Source: Ponticaulis koreensis DSM 19734 (lineage in GTDB: Bacteria; Pseudomonadota; Alphaproteobacteria; Caulobacterales; Hyphomonadaceae). From it: a stretch of DNA of 64,000 bases. Within the stretch, counting starts at the first letter, position 1. Each line of letters begins with the position of its first letter. Made by a program: the position numbers and the translations under genes. Below, in pieces: positions 16,174-25,305 of this stretch. The notes beneath the pieces were generated by a model that did no database searches, was not told the DNA's origin, and worked only from the letters and a program-made list of their open reading frames with translations. The DNA is taken from the NCBI RefSeq assembly GCF_000420665.1, contig NZ_ATVJ01000003.1:186001-250000 (forward strand). Reading direction: 5' to 3'.

Positions 16174-16367
16174 ATACCGCTCCCACTGCTCACATGCCGT
16201 TTGAGATATAGTTAGCGGAGCTTCTGAGTGTGGTCACCAAGGAAATACCGTTGCCCGCCAGATGAGCGCAAATATTAAACCGAAGACAGGTTGGCGTTCT
16301 GCGCTTGGCAGAAAACTCCATTCATGGTGAAAAGATTTATTGATTAACGGAAAGTTGGGGCTTTCGA

Positions 16368-18293
16368 ATGGCTGATTTCAAAACATTTCTGAAAATGGGT
16401 GTCTGCTCGGTCGCAGTCTTCGCGATTGCTGGGCTGTCTGGTGTGTCTCACGCCGAACCGTTTCCTCAGGACGAGGCCGCAGCGGCGGAAACGACCGAAA
16501 CATCTGAAACATATGTCTGGGACCTGACGGCTCTTTATGAGTCCGCGGAAGCATGGGACGAAGAGTTCACAGCCATGCAGGCGCAGGTCGCGACGTTGAG
16601 TGAACTTCAGGGCACCTTGGGTGAGAGTCCGCAAAGTCTTGCCTATGCGATGCGCTCTATGTCTGACACGGCAAAAGAAGTTGTCCGTCTTTATGTCTAT
16701 TCCTCGCTTAGCCGGGATGAAGATCAGCGTGTGTCTGAAAACCTCGAGCGTTTCGGTCGTGCATTGTCGCTCTATCAGGCCTTCTCCGAGGCTGTGAGCT
16801 GGCTGTCGCCTGAAATCCTTTCCATCGGTGAGGAGCGCGTCCGCGAGTTTATGGCCGCGGAGCCTGCGCTCGAGCCATTCCATTTCCAGCTGGAAGACAC
16901 GCTGCGTCAGGCACCGCATACGCTTGATGAAGATGGTGAGGCGCTGCTGGCGCTGGCGGGTCTCGCACTGTCACAGCCGAACGAAATCTACAGCCTGTTC
17001 GCGAACGCATCTATTCAGTGGCCGATGGTTACCCTGTCTGATGGTACGGAAGTGCGTCTTAATCAGGCAGCTTATTCGCGCTATCGTTCCCACCCGAACC
17101 GTGAAGACCGTCAGTTGGTGTTCGATACGTTCTGGGGCGCCTGGAATGACTATGAAGCGGGTATGGGCGCCACGCTGAACTCGCAGGTTCTGTCGGCAGT
17201 CTTCCGTGCACGTGCGCGTAACTTCGATAGCGTGCTTGAGCGCAATATGTTCGACGACGCGCTGCCACCGGAAATCTACACAGAACTCGTGGATCAGGTG
17301 AACGCGGCGCTGCCCGTCTTCCACCGTTATCTGGAACTGCGCGGACGTATGCTCGGCGTGGACGACCTTCGTTACTACGACATTTATCCACCGATCATTG
17401 AAGCTGACACGGGCGTGTTTGACCTCGCGCGATCTGAAGAGATTACATTTGAGTCTCTGCGTCCGTTTGGTGAGGAATATCTGAGCTTGCTGCGTGAAGG
17501 CCTTGATGGCGACTGGATGCACTCCCATCCGCAGGAAGGAAAAGAGACGGGCGCTTACATGTCTGGTTCAGCCTATGACGTGCACCCGTACGTCCTGCTA
17601 AACCATAATGACGACTTTAACTCGCTCTCCACATTCTCTCATGAATGGGGCCATGCGGTTCATACCCAGCTGGCGCGTCAGAACCAGCCGTTTGAAACTG
17701 CAGGCTATTCGACATTCATCGCGGAGATGGCATCCACGATCAACGAAATCCTGCTTCAGGAATACATGATTGAGAATGCAGAGACGCGGGAAGAAAAGCT
17801 CTTCTATCTTGGTCAGGCACTGGAAAGCCTGCGTGGTACCTTCTTCCGTCAAACCATGTTTGGTGAGTTCGAACTTGCAATCCACGAAGCTGCCGAGGCA
17901 GGCGAACCGCTAACTGGTGCACGTTTCTCTGAAATCTATCTCGACCTTCTGCGCCGCTATCACGGCGAGGAAGAAGGCGTGATGACGATTGACGAGCCAT
18001 ACGGCATTGAGTGGGCTTACATTCCGCACTTCTATTATGAGTTTTATGTCTACCAGTATGCGACATCGATTTCAGGTGCTGTCTGGTTTGCAGAACAGTT
18101 CCTGGCCGGTGATGATCAGGTGCGTGAGAACTTCCTAAATGTCATGCGTGCCGGTGGTTCAGACTATCCGCACCAGATCCTGCTCAATGAGGCAGGTCTC
18201 GATATGACCCAGCCTGACCCGTATGAAGCGGTTGTGCGCCGGATGAATGACATTATGGACCGCATGGACGCGCTTCTAGCTGAAGAAGAATAA
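16368..18293 (+). CDS. Exported oligoendopeptidase F-like M3B metallopeptidase
   Basis: A 641-residue protein. Residues 425-429 are HEWGH in TFSHEWGHAVH, and GYSTFIAEMASTINEILL supplies the downstream Glu ligand; the long helical body is typical of M3 thimet/oligopeptidase F enzymes that cut short peptides. Unlike the usual cytosolic PepF it begins with a clear signal peptide (hydrophobic segment from GVCSVAVFAIAGLSGV, cleavage after SHA), which places it in the periplasm. The N-terminal linker is Ala/Glu/Thr-rich. It is probably transcribed alone, with YjbQ 41 bases downstream in the same direction. Confidence 0.93.
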   Translation: MADFKTFLKMGVCSVAVFAIAGLSGVSHAEPFPQDEAAAAETTETSETYVWDLTALYESAEAWDEEFTAMQAQVATLSELQGTLGESPQSLAYAMRSMSDTAKEVVRLYVYSSLSRDEDQRVSENLERFGRALSLYQAFSEAVSWLSPEILSIGEERVREFMAAEPALEPFHFQLEDTLRQAPHTLDEDGEALLALAGLALSQPNEIYSLFANASIQWPMVTLSDGTEVRLNQAAYSRYRSHPNREDRQLVFDTFWGAWNDYEAGMGATLNSQVLSAVFRARARNFDSVLERNMFDDALPPEIYTELVDQVNAALPVFHRYLELRGRMLGVDDLRYYDIYPPIIEADTGVFDLARSEEITFESLRPFGEEYLSLLREGLDGDWMHSHPQEGKETGAYMSGSAYDVHPYVLLNHNDDFNSLSTFSHEWGHAVHTQLARQNQPFETAGYSTFIAEMASTINEILLQEYMIENAETREEKLFYLGQALESLRGTFFRQTMFGEFELAIHEAAEAGEPLTGARFSEIYLDLLRRYHGEEEGVMTIDEPYGIEWAYIPHFYYEFYVYQYATSISGAVWFAEQFLAGDDQVRENFLNVMRAGGSDYPHQILLNEAGLDMTQPDPYEAVVRRMNDIMDRMDALLAEEE

Positions 18294-18334
18294 CAGCGTT
18301 TCACGATCATGAGGCCCGGTGTTAGACAGAATGC

Positions 18335-18751
18335 ATGCAGACTGTTCTGACCCTTCCGACCCGTGGACCGGGCCTTTATGAGTTTACCGATCAGGCGGCC
18401 GTTTTCCTGCGCGGGCAGGGCGACGGCCTTCTGACACTGTTTTGCCAGCATACTTCGGCCTCACTCACTATTCAGGAAAATGCCGATCCCGATGTGATCC
18501 GCGATCTCAATGCGTTCTTCGAGCGGCTCGTGCCGGATTCTGATCATCCCCAGATGAGTTTTCTACGTCACCGCGCCGAGGGGCCTGACGATATGCCTGC
18601 GCATATCAAGTCGGCGCTCACGCAGGTGAACCTATCCATTCCTGTTCAGTTCGGACGGATGATGCTGGGCACCTGGCAGGGCATTTATCTGTTCGAGCAT
18701 CGAAACGCGCCGCATACCCGCCGTGTGATCGCGCATTTCCGCGAAGACTAG
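18335..18751 (+). CDS. YjbQ/UPF0047 family protein
   Basis: A 138-residue protein, the usual length for this family. Conserved blocks are FCQHTSASLTIQENADPDV (metal-binding His and Asn/Asp), LRHRAEGPDDMPAHIKSAL, and GTWQGIYLFEHR. The E. coli member YjbQ has weak thiamin phosphate synthase activity, but the true role of the family is unsettled. Cytosolic. It is 41 bases downstream of the exported peptidase gene; its stop overlaps that of the convergent sirtuin gene by 4 bases. Confidence 0.9.
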   Translation: MQTVLTLPTRGPGLYEFTDQAAVFLRGQGDGLLTLFCQHTSASLTIQENADPDVIRDLNAFFERLVPDSDHPQMSFLRHRAEGPDDMPAHIKSALTQVNLSIPVQFGRMMLGTWQGIYLFEHRNAPHTRRVIAHFRED

Positions 18752-19497
18752 GCTTCCAGCAGCTCGATGACCTCAGACAGAAGCGGGCCGATCTCGGTAT
18801 TCAGAACGAGATCGGCGTAAGGGTCCTGATCTGTCGGCTCGCGATTAATGATGGCGTATTGCGCGCCCGTCTGTTTGGCGATGATCGGAATATTCGCTGC
18901 GGGATAGACGACCAGCGACGAGCCGATAGCCAGACACAGATCGGCGATTTCAGCTTCGGCTTCGGCAAGTGCCATTTTTTCTTCCGGCATGGCCTGACCG
19001 AATGAAATGGTCGCCGATTTCAAAAGCCCCTCGCAAAATAGGCAGGTGAGGTCTTCATCCGCTTCATAGCGTGGTTTCAGATCATCAAACTCATAGCGTT
19101 TCCCGCAATTGAGGCATTTGGCGTAACTGGCATTGCCATGAATTTCGATAACCTTGTCATCATCAATGCCTGCGTGCTGGTGCAGATTATCGACATTTTG
19201 CGTCACGACACGTGAGACCTTGCCCATATCCACAAGTTTAGCGACGGCGTAGTGACCGGTATTTGGTTTGGCGCCGGTCCAGCCGGCTGTCTTGTTGAAG
19301 ACACGTCTCCAGGATTCGCGGCGCTGGTCGCGTGAGGCGACAAAATCCTGAAAATAGATCGGAGTCATCTTGCTCCACACGCCGCCGGGGCTTCTGAAAT
19401 CCGGAATACCGCTTTCGGTGGAGATGCCAGCACCCGTGAAGATGAGGACGCGGTTTGCGTTCTGAATCATTTCAGCGAGTTGGGCGGCATCTGACAT
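18748..19497 (-). CDS. Sir2-family NAD-dependent protein deacylase
   Basis: A 249-residue sirtuin. GAGISTESGIPDFRSPGGVW is the NAD-binding signature, TQNVDNLHQHAG and EIHGN hold the catalytic Asn and His, and two CxxC pairs (CLNC, CLFC) form the zinc site. It removes acyl groups from lysines, making nicotinamide and O-acyl-ADP-ribose, in the cytosol. It lacks the Tyr/Arg pair of CobB-type desuccinylases as far as I can judge, so simple deacetylation is more likely. It is third in a row of minus-strand genes after the sulfoxide reductase and a small membrane protein. Confidence 0.93.
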   Translation of the reverse strand: MSDAAQLAEMIQNANRVLIFTGAGISTESGIPDFRSPGGVWSKMTPIYFQDFVASRDQRRESWRRVFNKTAGWTGAKPNTGHYAVAKLVDMGKVSRVVTQNVDNLHQHAGIDDDKVIEIHGNASYAKCLNCGKRYEFDDLKPRYEADEDLTCLFCEGLLKSATISFGQAMPEEKMALAEAEAEIADLCLAIGSSLVVYPAANIPIIAKQTGAQYAIINREPTDQDPYADLVLNTEIGPLLSEVIELLEA

Positions 19498-19566
19498 ACA
19501 AGGCTCCTACGACTGTGAACGCCTGTAAGTGTGTCAGCGAGTAGGGCGGGCACGCAAGGGTGCAGC

Positions 19567-19719
19567 CTATTTCTTTTTACGTGGCTGGTGTTCGATCGTG
19601 TTTGGATCATCGAGGCGGCTATTCAGCTTCCTCTGCTGTTCCTTCCAGCGTGCACGACGGCCCATCTGGTAGAAGAACCAGCCGATAATGAGTGCGGGAA
19701 GAACGATGACGAGCAGCAT
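19567..19719 (-). CDS. Small single-pass membrane protein, 50 residues
   Basis: Starts MLLVIVLPALIIGWFFYQMG, an N-terminal membrane helix, followed by a strongly basic tail (RRARWKEQQRKL and a final RKKK). No family is recognised. The start lies 11 bases from the stop of the upstream free-methionine-sulfoxide reductase gene on the same strand, and the sirtuin gene starts 69 bases further on. The hydrophobic/basic layout, the overlap-free fit in the gap and the operon position support a real gene rather than chance. Confidence 0.6.
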   Translation of the reverse strand: MLLVIVLPALIIGWFFYQMGRRARWKEQQRKLNSRLDDPNTIEHQPRKKK

Positions 19720-19729
19720 GGCCTGATCT

Positions 19730-20206
19730 TTACGCGGTCAGGAGACCGGCGCAAATCGCTTCGAGACCTGCCTTGTCGATTTCGTCAAATGCGTCAGGCT
19801 GTTCAGAGTCGACGTCGAGAACGGCTGCAAGCGTGCCATCTTCATTGAAGACAGGAACCACAATTTCAGAGTTTGTACGGCTGTCGCACGCAATGTGTCC
19901 AGGGAACGCGTGAACATCCGGCACAAGCTGGGTTTCGCCGCTCGCAGCACATGCACCGCAAACACCGCGCGTAAATGGAATGCGCAGGCAGCCGAGCGTG
20001 CCGACATAAGGCCCTACTACCAGCTCTTCAGATTTCAGCGGATCGACAACATAAAACCCCGTCCAGAAAAAGCGTGGGCGGAAGGCCTCGGCCAGCAGGC
20101 AGGAGGCTGTTGCAAGCCGCGCAGGCAGATAGGTTTCGCCGGAAACGACAGCGAAGATTTCTTCGCGAAGTTGCTCATAGCGTGTCTGGCGTTCCTGATC
20201 GGTCAT
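19730..20206 (-). CDS. Free methionine-(R)-sulfoxide reductase, GAF domain
   Basis: A 158-residue GAF-fold enzyme that reduces free L-methionine-(R)-sulfoxide using thioredoxin. The three conserved cysteines of the family are visible: LGCLRIPF, GVCGACA and GHIACDSRTNSEIV. The fold landmarks FFWTGFYVV and LDVDSEQPDAFDEID also match. The ATG of MTDQERQ is chosen because GAGGA lies 9 bases upstream; an earlier ATG (3 codons up) is directly abutted by it. It is first in a likely operon with a small membrane protein and the sirtuin. Confidence 0.92.
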   Translation of the reverse strand: MTDQERQTRYEQLREEIFAVVSGETYLPARLATASCLLAEAFRPRFFWTGFYVVDPLKSEELVVGPYVGTLGCLRIPFTRGVCGACAASGETQLVPDVHAFPGHIACDSRTNSEIVVPVFNEDGTLAAVLDVDSEQPDAFDEIDKAGLEAICAGLLTA

Positions 20207-20474
20207 AGCGGGCATTCCTCGTTTATCGCGTGCATGTGTATCGAAACGCGTGGCGCTTCAAGGGGCAGTCGCATTTGCGCGCTTTTTTGTGAGAAGCCGA
20301 TGCATCGGCGCATCATCGCACAGGCCTGAATGAAGGGTTTAAAACGGACCGCCTAATTTGAATGACCATCTAAACGTCGCTATTAATCTAAAAGAGCTAT
20401 CACGATGTTGAGGTGAGGGCGCACTGAATATGCGCTTCATATTATAACTCAGAAGGGTGGGAGGCTTATCTGCC

Positions 20475-21011
20475 ATGAAGATTTTAGCAGTGAGTGTGTG
20501 CGTTGCTGTTTCAGCCTGGGCGATGACGGCATCAGCCCAACGCGCTGAAATCGAGTATCGTGATCTGCCAGAGGCTATCGAACTGGCAGATGCCCAGTCG
20601 GTGATGGGCCAGCGCTATGACTCCTACATTTCCGAGCTTCCTCGCCGCGCTGCACCGCGTGCAATGCCGACATCTTCGCTGACCTCTACCGGCGTTGTCA
20701 GCGAGCCGTCTCCGGCAGCGCCTGCGCGAGAGCCGCAAATGGTGTCTTATGCACCAGCGCCTGCTGAACCGGCACCGCTGAGCATGGCGTATGCCATTCA
20801 GGCGGGCGCGTTCTCTTCTTATGCGAATGCAGACCTGCAGGCGGTCGCTCTGCGCCGCTATGGCGAAACCCGCATTGTTGAGGGGGTCACGAACGGTCGT
20901 CCGATCTATCGGGTGATGCTGGGTGGCTGGGTTAGCCGCGAACAGGCGGCCCCTATGCTGGACCTCATCAAGGCCCGCGGATTTGAGGGCTTTGTAACGC
21001 GCGCCAGCTAG
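20475..21011 (+). CDS. Exported SPOR-domain protein
   Basis: A 178-residue protein with a signal peptide (MKILAVSVCVAVSAWAMTASA) then an Ala/Pro-rich linker and a C-terminal SPOR domain (about residues 108-178: YAIQAGAFSSYANADLQAVAL to AAPMLDLIKARGFEGF). SPOR domains bind denuded glycan strands at the division septum, so the protein probably acts in periplasmic cell wall remodelling. The ATG at 20475 is preferred, with GGGAGG 10 bases upstream, over a GTG 18 bases earlier. It diverges from the sulfoxide reductase operon; the 268-base gap shows no further feature. Confidence 0.88.
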   Translation: MKILAVSVCVAVSAWAMTASAQRAEIEYRDLPEAIELADAQSVMGQRYDSYISELPRRAAPRAMPTSSLTSTGVVSEPSPAAPAREPQMVSYAPAPAEPAPLSMAYAIQAGAFSSYANADLQAVALRRYGETRIVEGVTNGRPIYRVMLGGWVSREQAAPMLDLIKARGFEGFVTRAS

Positions 21012-21038
21012 GCGCATCTTGCCAGTCAGGTTTTATAT

Positions 21039-21066
21039 AAGGCCATGCCCCACGGGTGTGGCCTTT
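21039..21066 (+). terminator. Terminator-like hairpin after the SPOR gene
   Basis: AAGGCCA and TGGCCTT pair, with an inner CCC/GGG pair in the loop, followed by a short T stretch interrupted by C. Moderate strength. Confidence 0.7.
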
Positions 21067-21166
21067 CGTGATTTCAGCGGTACGAAAAGTTTGCGTAATA
21101 TTGCCTTGCTTTGAGGTTGCTTTTCGCCGTTTTCCACGCTCAAACTGAATCCGGTGGGGAGACTTT

Positions 21167-21817
21167 ATGCCGGACGAAACTGAAAGCTTTGATGACGCCT
21201 ATGCCGCGATGCGCAGCGATGGCAGCTATCAGTTCGAGCTTCCCGTCGATCCAATAGACGTGACGCCTGAAGCCGTCGACCCGGACCGAAACCCGGGATG
21301 GCGCATATTCGGTGCTATCGGAGACATGATTGCTGCGCTTGGTCCGCTATGGCGGGTGCTGTTGATCGGCGCTGCCGTTTTGCTGGTGGGCTACATCATC
21401 TATTCCATCGTCAAAGGCGTCATGGACCGTCGCCAGACCATTGGCGACAGGAAACCGGCCAATGCGCGTGACGAACTCGCCGACGTGGATTTGCGACCAG
21501 ATGAGTCGTTCTCCTCAGACCTTTTAAAACGTGCAGACGCCTTGGCTGATACAGGCGATTTCGATGCCGCTGTACGCCTTATCCTGCACTCATCCTTTCA
21601 GGATATGCAGCAGCGTGTGCGAAACCGGATAGGCAAGTCGCTGACTGGGCGGGAAATCGGTGAACTAGGCCAGATGCCAGAGCTATCACGCAATGCTTTG
21701 CGGCGTCTTATCCTCTCGGTAGAGCGCAGTGCATTTGCCGGTCAGCATCTCACGTCGGAAGACTATCAGGCGGCTCGTAAGGACTATGATGTCTTCGCAC
21801 AAAGAGAAGCGTTCTGA
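21167..21817 (+). CDS. DUF4129 domain membrane protein
   Basis: A 216-residue protein with one membrane segment (about residues 62-84, WRVLLIGAAVLLVGYIIYSIV). The following cytosolic part matches the DUF4129 C-terminal region: ADALADTGDFDAAVRLILHSS, GKSLTGREI, and AFAGQHLTSEDYQAARKDY. DUF4129 domains travel with MoxR/DUF58 operons. It opens a six-gene operon; its TGA overlaps the ATG of the next gene (TGATG). Confidence 0.88.
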   Translation: MPDETESFDDAYAAMRSDGSYQFELPVDPIDVTPEAVDPDRNPGWRIFGAIGDMIAALGPLWRVLLIGAAVLLVGYIIYSIVKGVMDRRQTIGDRKPANARDELADVDLRPDESFSSDLLKRADALADTGDFDAAVRLILHSSFQDMQQRVRNRIGKSLTGREIGELGQMPELSRNALRRLILSVERSAFAGQHLTSEDYQAARKDYDVFAQREAF

Positions 21818-23046
21818 TGAGTTCGGTTTCGGATAACGCCACGCCGATTATTTCCGCGAAAACGGCGCTTATTGCGGTGCTCATCGCGGCGATCAGCTTT
21901 GCATCAGTGATTGTACTGTCTGCATTCGCGCCCGAATTCCGGGACCGCCGCGCAGCTGGCCTGCATGCCTATTCGACCTCCGCGCTAGGCTATAACTTTG
22001 CTTCAGAGTTGCTAGCGCGCGAGGGCTATAACGTTGATATCAGCCGCGATACCGGCGTTCTCAGGGGCGGAGCGAGTGAAGGGCTTCTCATTCTGACGCC
22101 GGCCAGCGCTTATGATGCGCGTGACCTTGATGAAGTCAATTTCGACCGTGATGGCGAACCCACTCTCGTCGTTTTGCCGAAGAGAAACGGCCTGCGTGAC
22201 CGGTCAAACCCGCGGCATTACCGTCAGACATTTGCGCTACCGATCAATCGCCTTGCCGACCTGCTGGCACCACTGTCCGGGGATATCAGTCTTGAGCGTA
22301 CAGAAGCGCCGGATGAAGTTGACATGATGGGATCAACTCTGCCCGTGGTTTTCTCGGACACTGTTCAGGTCTTGCATCCTCAGGGCATCGAGCCGGTCAT
22401 CACGCTTGATGGCGGCGTTCTTTTGGGGCGTGTTCCCAGCACGCGGATATACATTTTATCTGATCCTGAACTCATGAACACACACGGGCTTGCGCATCGT
22501 GAAAATGCGGAAGTGTTCGTTCGGATGATCGCGCATTTTTCCGCCAAGTCTGACGTGCGTAGCGTGATTTTTGATACGACGATCCACGGCTTCCAACGCT
22601 CTCGCGATCTTCTGCGCCTGATCTTCGAGCCTCCGCTGCTCGGCGCAACATTGTTCGCAATTGCTACAATGATCCTGCTTGGTTGGGCCGCGTTTATGCG
22701 CTTTGGCCGTCCGCAGGCTGAGCCACCCGTTGCGGCGACAGGGCGACAGTCGCTGATTGAGAGCACGGCGGGGCTGTTCCGTCAGACAAATCGCGAGCCG
22801 GCTCTGGCGGGCGATTATGCAAAGCTTGCACGGCGTATGATCATCCGAGAGCTCGGTTATCCGGAAGACCTGCCGATAGAAGAGATGGATCGTATCCTCA
22901 AACAAAGAGAGGCGCGCGTGCGCGCTAAGCACGCGGATGCACCGCCATGGCCGGATCCGGCCAGAGTCAGAACACACAGTCAGTTGATGAACTTCGTGAA
23001 GGATTTTCACGTCTGGAAAAGGGAAATGAGCGATGAACGCGAATGA
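21817..23046 (+). CDS. DUF4350 domain membrane protein
   Basis: A 409-residue protein with an N-terminal membrane helix (residues about 16-37), a soluble domain with [29 protein letters not shown] (DUF4350, related to glutamine amidotransferase-like GATase folds), and a second helix near residue 275 ([20 protein letters not shown]). The C-terminal part is cytoplasmic. It overlaps the MoxR gene by 14 bases, which is unusually deep and argues for translational coupling. No catalytic function is known for this family. Confidence 0.85.
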   Translation: MSSVSDNATPIISAKTALIAVLIAAISFASVIVLSAFAPEFRDRRAAGLHAYSTSALGYNFASELLAREGYNVDISRDTGVLRGGASEGLLILTPASAYDARDLDEVNFDRDGEPTLVVLPKRNGLRDRSNPRHYRQTFALPINRLADLLAPLSGDISLERTEAPDEVDMMGSTLPVVFSDTVQVLHPQGIEPVITLDGGVLLGRVPSTRIYILSDPELMNTHGLAHRENAEVFVRMIAHFSAKSDVRSVIFDTTIHGFQRSRDLLRLIFEPPLLGATLFAIATMILLGWAAFMRFGRPQAEPPVAATGRQSLIESTAGLFRQTNREPALAGDYAKLARRMIIRELGYPEDLPIEEMDRILKQREARVRAKHADAPPWPDPARVRTHSQLMNFVKDFHVWKREMSDERE

Positions 23047-23992
23047 TATCCAAGCGCTTGGCGAAAAGCTGAAAGCCGAAATCGGCCGCGGGATTGTGGG
23101 TCAGTCGGATGCGGTCGACCTCATGCTGATCGCGCTATTCTCTAAAGGTCACCTTCTTCTGGAAGGCCCGCCTGGTACTGCGAAGACGTTTCTTGCGCGG
23201 TGTTTCTCGGCTTGTCTGGCGCTTGATTACGGACGCATCCAGTTTACGCCCGATCTGATGCCGGGCGATGTGCTCGGCACAAACTTCTTCAACTTCCAGA
23301 CCAGTCAGTTCCTGCTCACCAAAGGACCAATCTTCACGGAAGTTCTGCTCGCTGACGAGATTAACCGGACGCCGCCAAAGACACAGGCTGCCTTGCTGGA
23401 AGCCATGCAGGAGCGCCGCGTCACCATTGATGGAGAAACCCACCTTCTCAGTGATCACTTCATGGTGGTGGCGACACAAAACCCGATTGAGCAGCAAGGC
23501 ACTTATCCGCTGCCAGAAGCCCAGCTCGATCGCTTCCTGTTCAAGCATGAAATGGCGTATCCGAGCGCGGAAGAGGAAATCCGGATTGTGCAATCTCACG
23601 CCAAAGGCGTTGGCATGCCGACCATGGAAGAGCTTGGTATCAAGCAAGTGGTCACCAAGGATGAACTGAGCGCGGCTTCTGATTATATCGGCTCGGTTAC
23701 GCTCTCTGACGAGATCATTGACTATACGGTTCGTCTGGTGCGCGCGTCGCGTGAGCGACCGAACCTTCTGGATGTAGGCGTTTCGCCGCGCGCTGCGGTG
23801 AACCTTGCGGTCGCGTCACGCGCGAAAGCAGCTCTGGCCGGCCGCGACTATGTCATTCCGGATGATGTGAAACAGCTGGCCGGGCCTGCCATGTGTCACC
23901 GCGTCGTGCTGTCTGCATCTGCCGAAATTGAAGGGCGAACAGCTAAGAGCGTGATTTCAGACATCCTCTCAGAGACCGAGGCGCCGCGCTGA
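23033..23992 (+). CDS. MoxR-family AAA+ ATPase
   Basis: A 319-residue ATPase. Walker A is EGPPGTAKT, Walker B is LLADEINR, sensor 1 is [23 protein letters not shown], and the arginine-rich sensor 2 helix is near [17 protein letters not shown]. MoxR proteins are chaperone-like and are proposed to activate a partner von Willebrand factor type A protein. Here the partner would be the DUF58 protein encoded next, 3 bases downstream. Cytosolic. It is third in a six-gene operon. Confidence 0.95.
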   Translation: MNANDIQALGEKLKAEIGRGIVGQSDAVDLMLIALFSKGHLLLEGPPGTAKTFLARCFSACLALDYGRIQFTPDLMPGDVLGTNFFNFQTSQFLLTKGPIFTEVLLADEINRTPPKTQAALLEAMQERRVTIDGETHLLSDHFMVVATQNPIEQQGTYPLPEAQLDRFLFKHEMAYPSAEEEIRIVQSHAKGVGMPTMEELGIKQVVTKDELSAASDYIGSVTLSDEIIDYTVRLVRASRERPNLLDVGVSPRAAVNLAVASRAKAALAGRDYVIPDDVKQLAGPAMCHRVVLSASAEIEGRTAKSVISDILSETEAPR

Positions 23993-23995
23993 TTC

Positions 23996-25303
23996 ATGGC
24001 AAGCATTCGTCCATCTCAGCTGGCAATCATGCTGACGGGCGCGGGTATTCCGTTGCTCCTGATCATTGCGTGGCTTGCGCCAGCGCTGTGGGTGATGAGC
24101 TTTGCCGGCATTACAGCGATTGTATTGCTCATTTCGATTGATGCCATGGCGGCACGTTCGTCTCGTGCACTGAATGTGGAAACTAATGTTCCGCCTGTTT
24201 TCTTTGTGGGCACAGGCAATCCGTTTGCATTGAAGATCAGTGATCCTAAGCGTGACTATCTGCCTTCTATTCAGGTACGCCCTGAATTCAACGAAGCTGT
24301 GGTTCAACCGGAAACGGTGATACTGAGTGCAGAGGGCCTGGCCGAGTTCGAATTGCATATGCTGAGGCGTGGTGAGGCTCGGCTGGATAGTCTCTGGATG
24401 CGCTGGTCTGGCCCGCTCGGGCTGGCGTGGAAACAAATGCGTCTGCCTGCTGAGCTGGCCCGGCCAATCAATCCGGATATTCGCACGCTGCAGTCCGATG
24501 CTCTGCGCTGGATCGCTCGTGAAGCTGATTTCGGGATCAAGGCGCAGTTTGATCGCGGTGATGGCTCCGAATTCGATGCCATGCGCGAATTCGTACCGGG
24601 CATGGACCGGCGTAGCGTGGACTGGAAAGCATCAGCCCGTCACATGGCGCTGATGGCGAAAGAATATCGCACGGAACGTAACCACAATATTGTGCTGGCG
24701 TATGATACCGGCCGTTTGATGTGCGAACCGCTCGGGGACATTTCGCGCCTGGATCATGCAGTTCATGCGGGAATGCTACTCTCTTACGCGTCGCTGCGCG
24801 GAGGTGATCGCGTGGGCGTTTATGGCTTTGATACGCAGCCGCGTGTCATGACCGGTTTGGTGCGCGGTAATGCAGCGTTCAGCAAGCTTCAGTCTGAAAT
24901 GGCGCGTCTTAGCTATTCGACGCTTGATGCGAACTATACGCTGGGGCTCACGCGTCTCTCTGCCGGTTTGAACCGTCGTTCGCTGATCGTGCTGTTCACA
25001 GATTTTATCGATACCGCGCAGGCCGAACTCATGGTCGAGAATGCAGCGCGGCTGGCTAAGCGCCACCTGGTTGTATTTGCCGTATTCAAGGATGAAGACC
25101 TTGAAGCGCTCGCGGTGAAAGAACCTGAAACGCCCGAAGATGTGACCCGCGCGGTGATCGCAGACAATCTCATTCAGGAGCGGCGTACCGTGATCAAGCG
25201 CCTGTCCCGTCTTGGCATTGATGTGCTGGAAGCACCGGCGCATCAGTTCTCGTCTGCGCTGCTCAACCGATATCTCACTATTCTGCAACAGGAGCGGATC
25301 TGA
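23996..25303 (+). CDS. DUF58 domain protein (VWA-like)
   Basis: A 435-residue protein with two N-terminal membrane helices (residues about 8-42) and a soluble region whose GSEFDAMREFVPGMDRRSVDWKASARH is the DUF58 signature. The later part has a von Willebrand A-like strand order (NHNIVLAYDTGRLM with the DxG metal-binding start, and RRSLIVLFTDFID). It is the predicted partner of the MoxR ATPase in the same operon, at the cytoplasmic face of the membrane. No enzymatic activity is known. Confidence 0.9.
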   Translation: MASIRPSQLAIMLTGAGIPLLLIIAWLAPALWVMSFAGITAIVLLISIDAMAARSSRALNVETNVPPVFFVGTGNPFALKISDPKRDYLPSIQVRPEFNEAVVQPETVILSAEGLAEFELHMLRRGEARLDSLWMRWSGPLGLAWKQMRLPAELARPINPDIRTLQSDALRWIAREADFGIKAQFDRGDGSEFDAMREFVPGMDRRSVDWKASARHMALMAKEYRTERNHNIVLAYDTGRLMCEPLGDISRLDHAVHAGMLLSYASLRGGDRVGVYGFDTQPRVMTGLVRGNAAFSKLQSEMARLSYSTLDANYTLGLTRLSAGLNRRSLIVLFTDFIDTAQAELMVENAARLAKRHLVVFAVFKDEDLEALAVKEPETPEDVTRAVIADNLIQERRTVIKRLSRLGIDVLEAPAHQFSSALLNRYLTILQQERI

Positions 25304-25305
25304 CC

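Noticed and set aside
20207-20474. Short frame starting near 20233 between fRMsr and SPOR genes
   Set aside because: About 31 codons, no ribosome binding site and no hydrophobic or family pattern.
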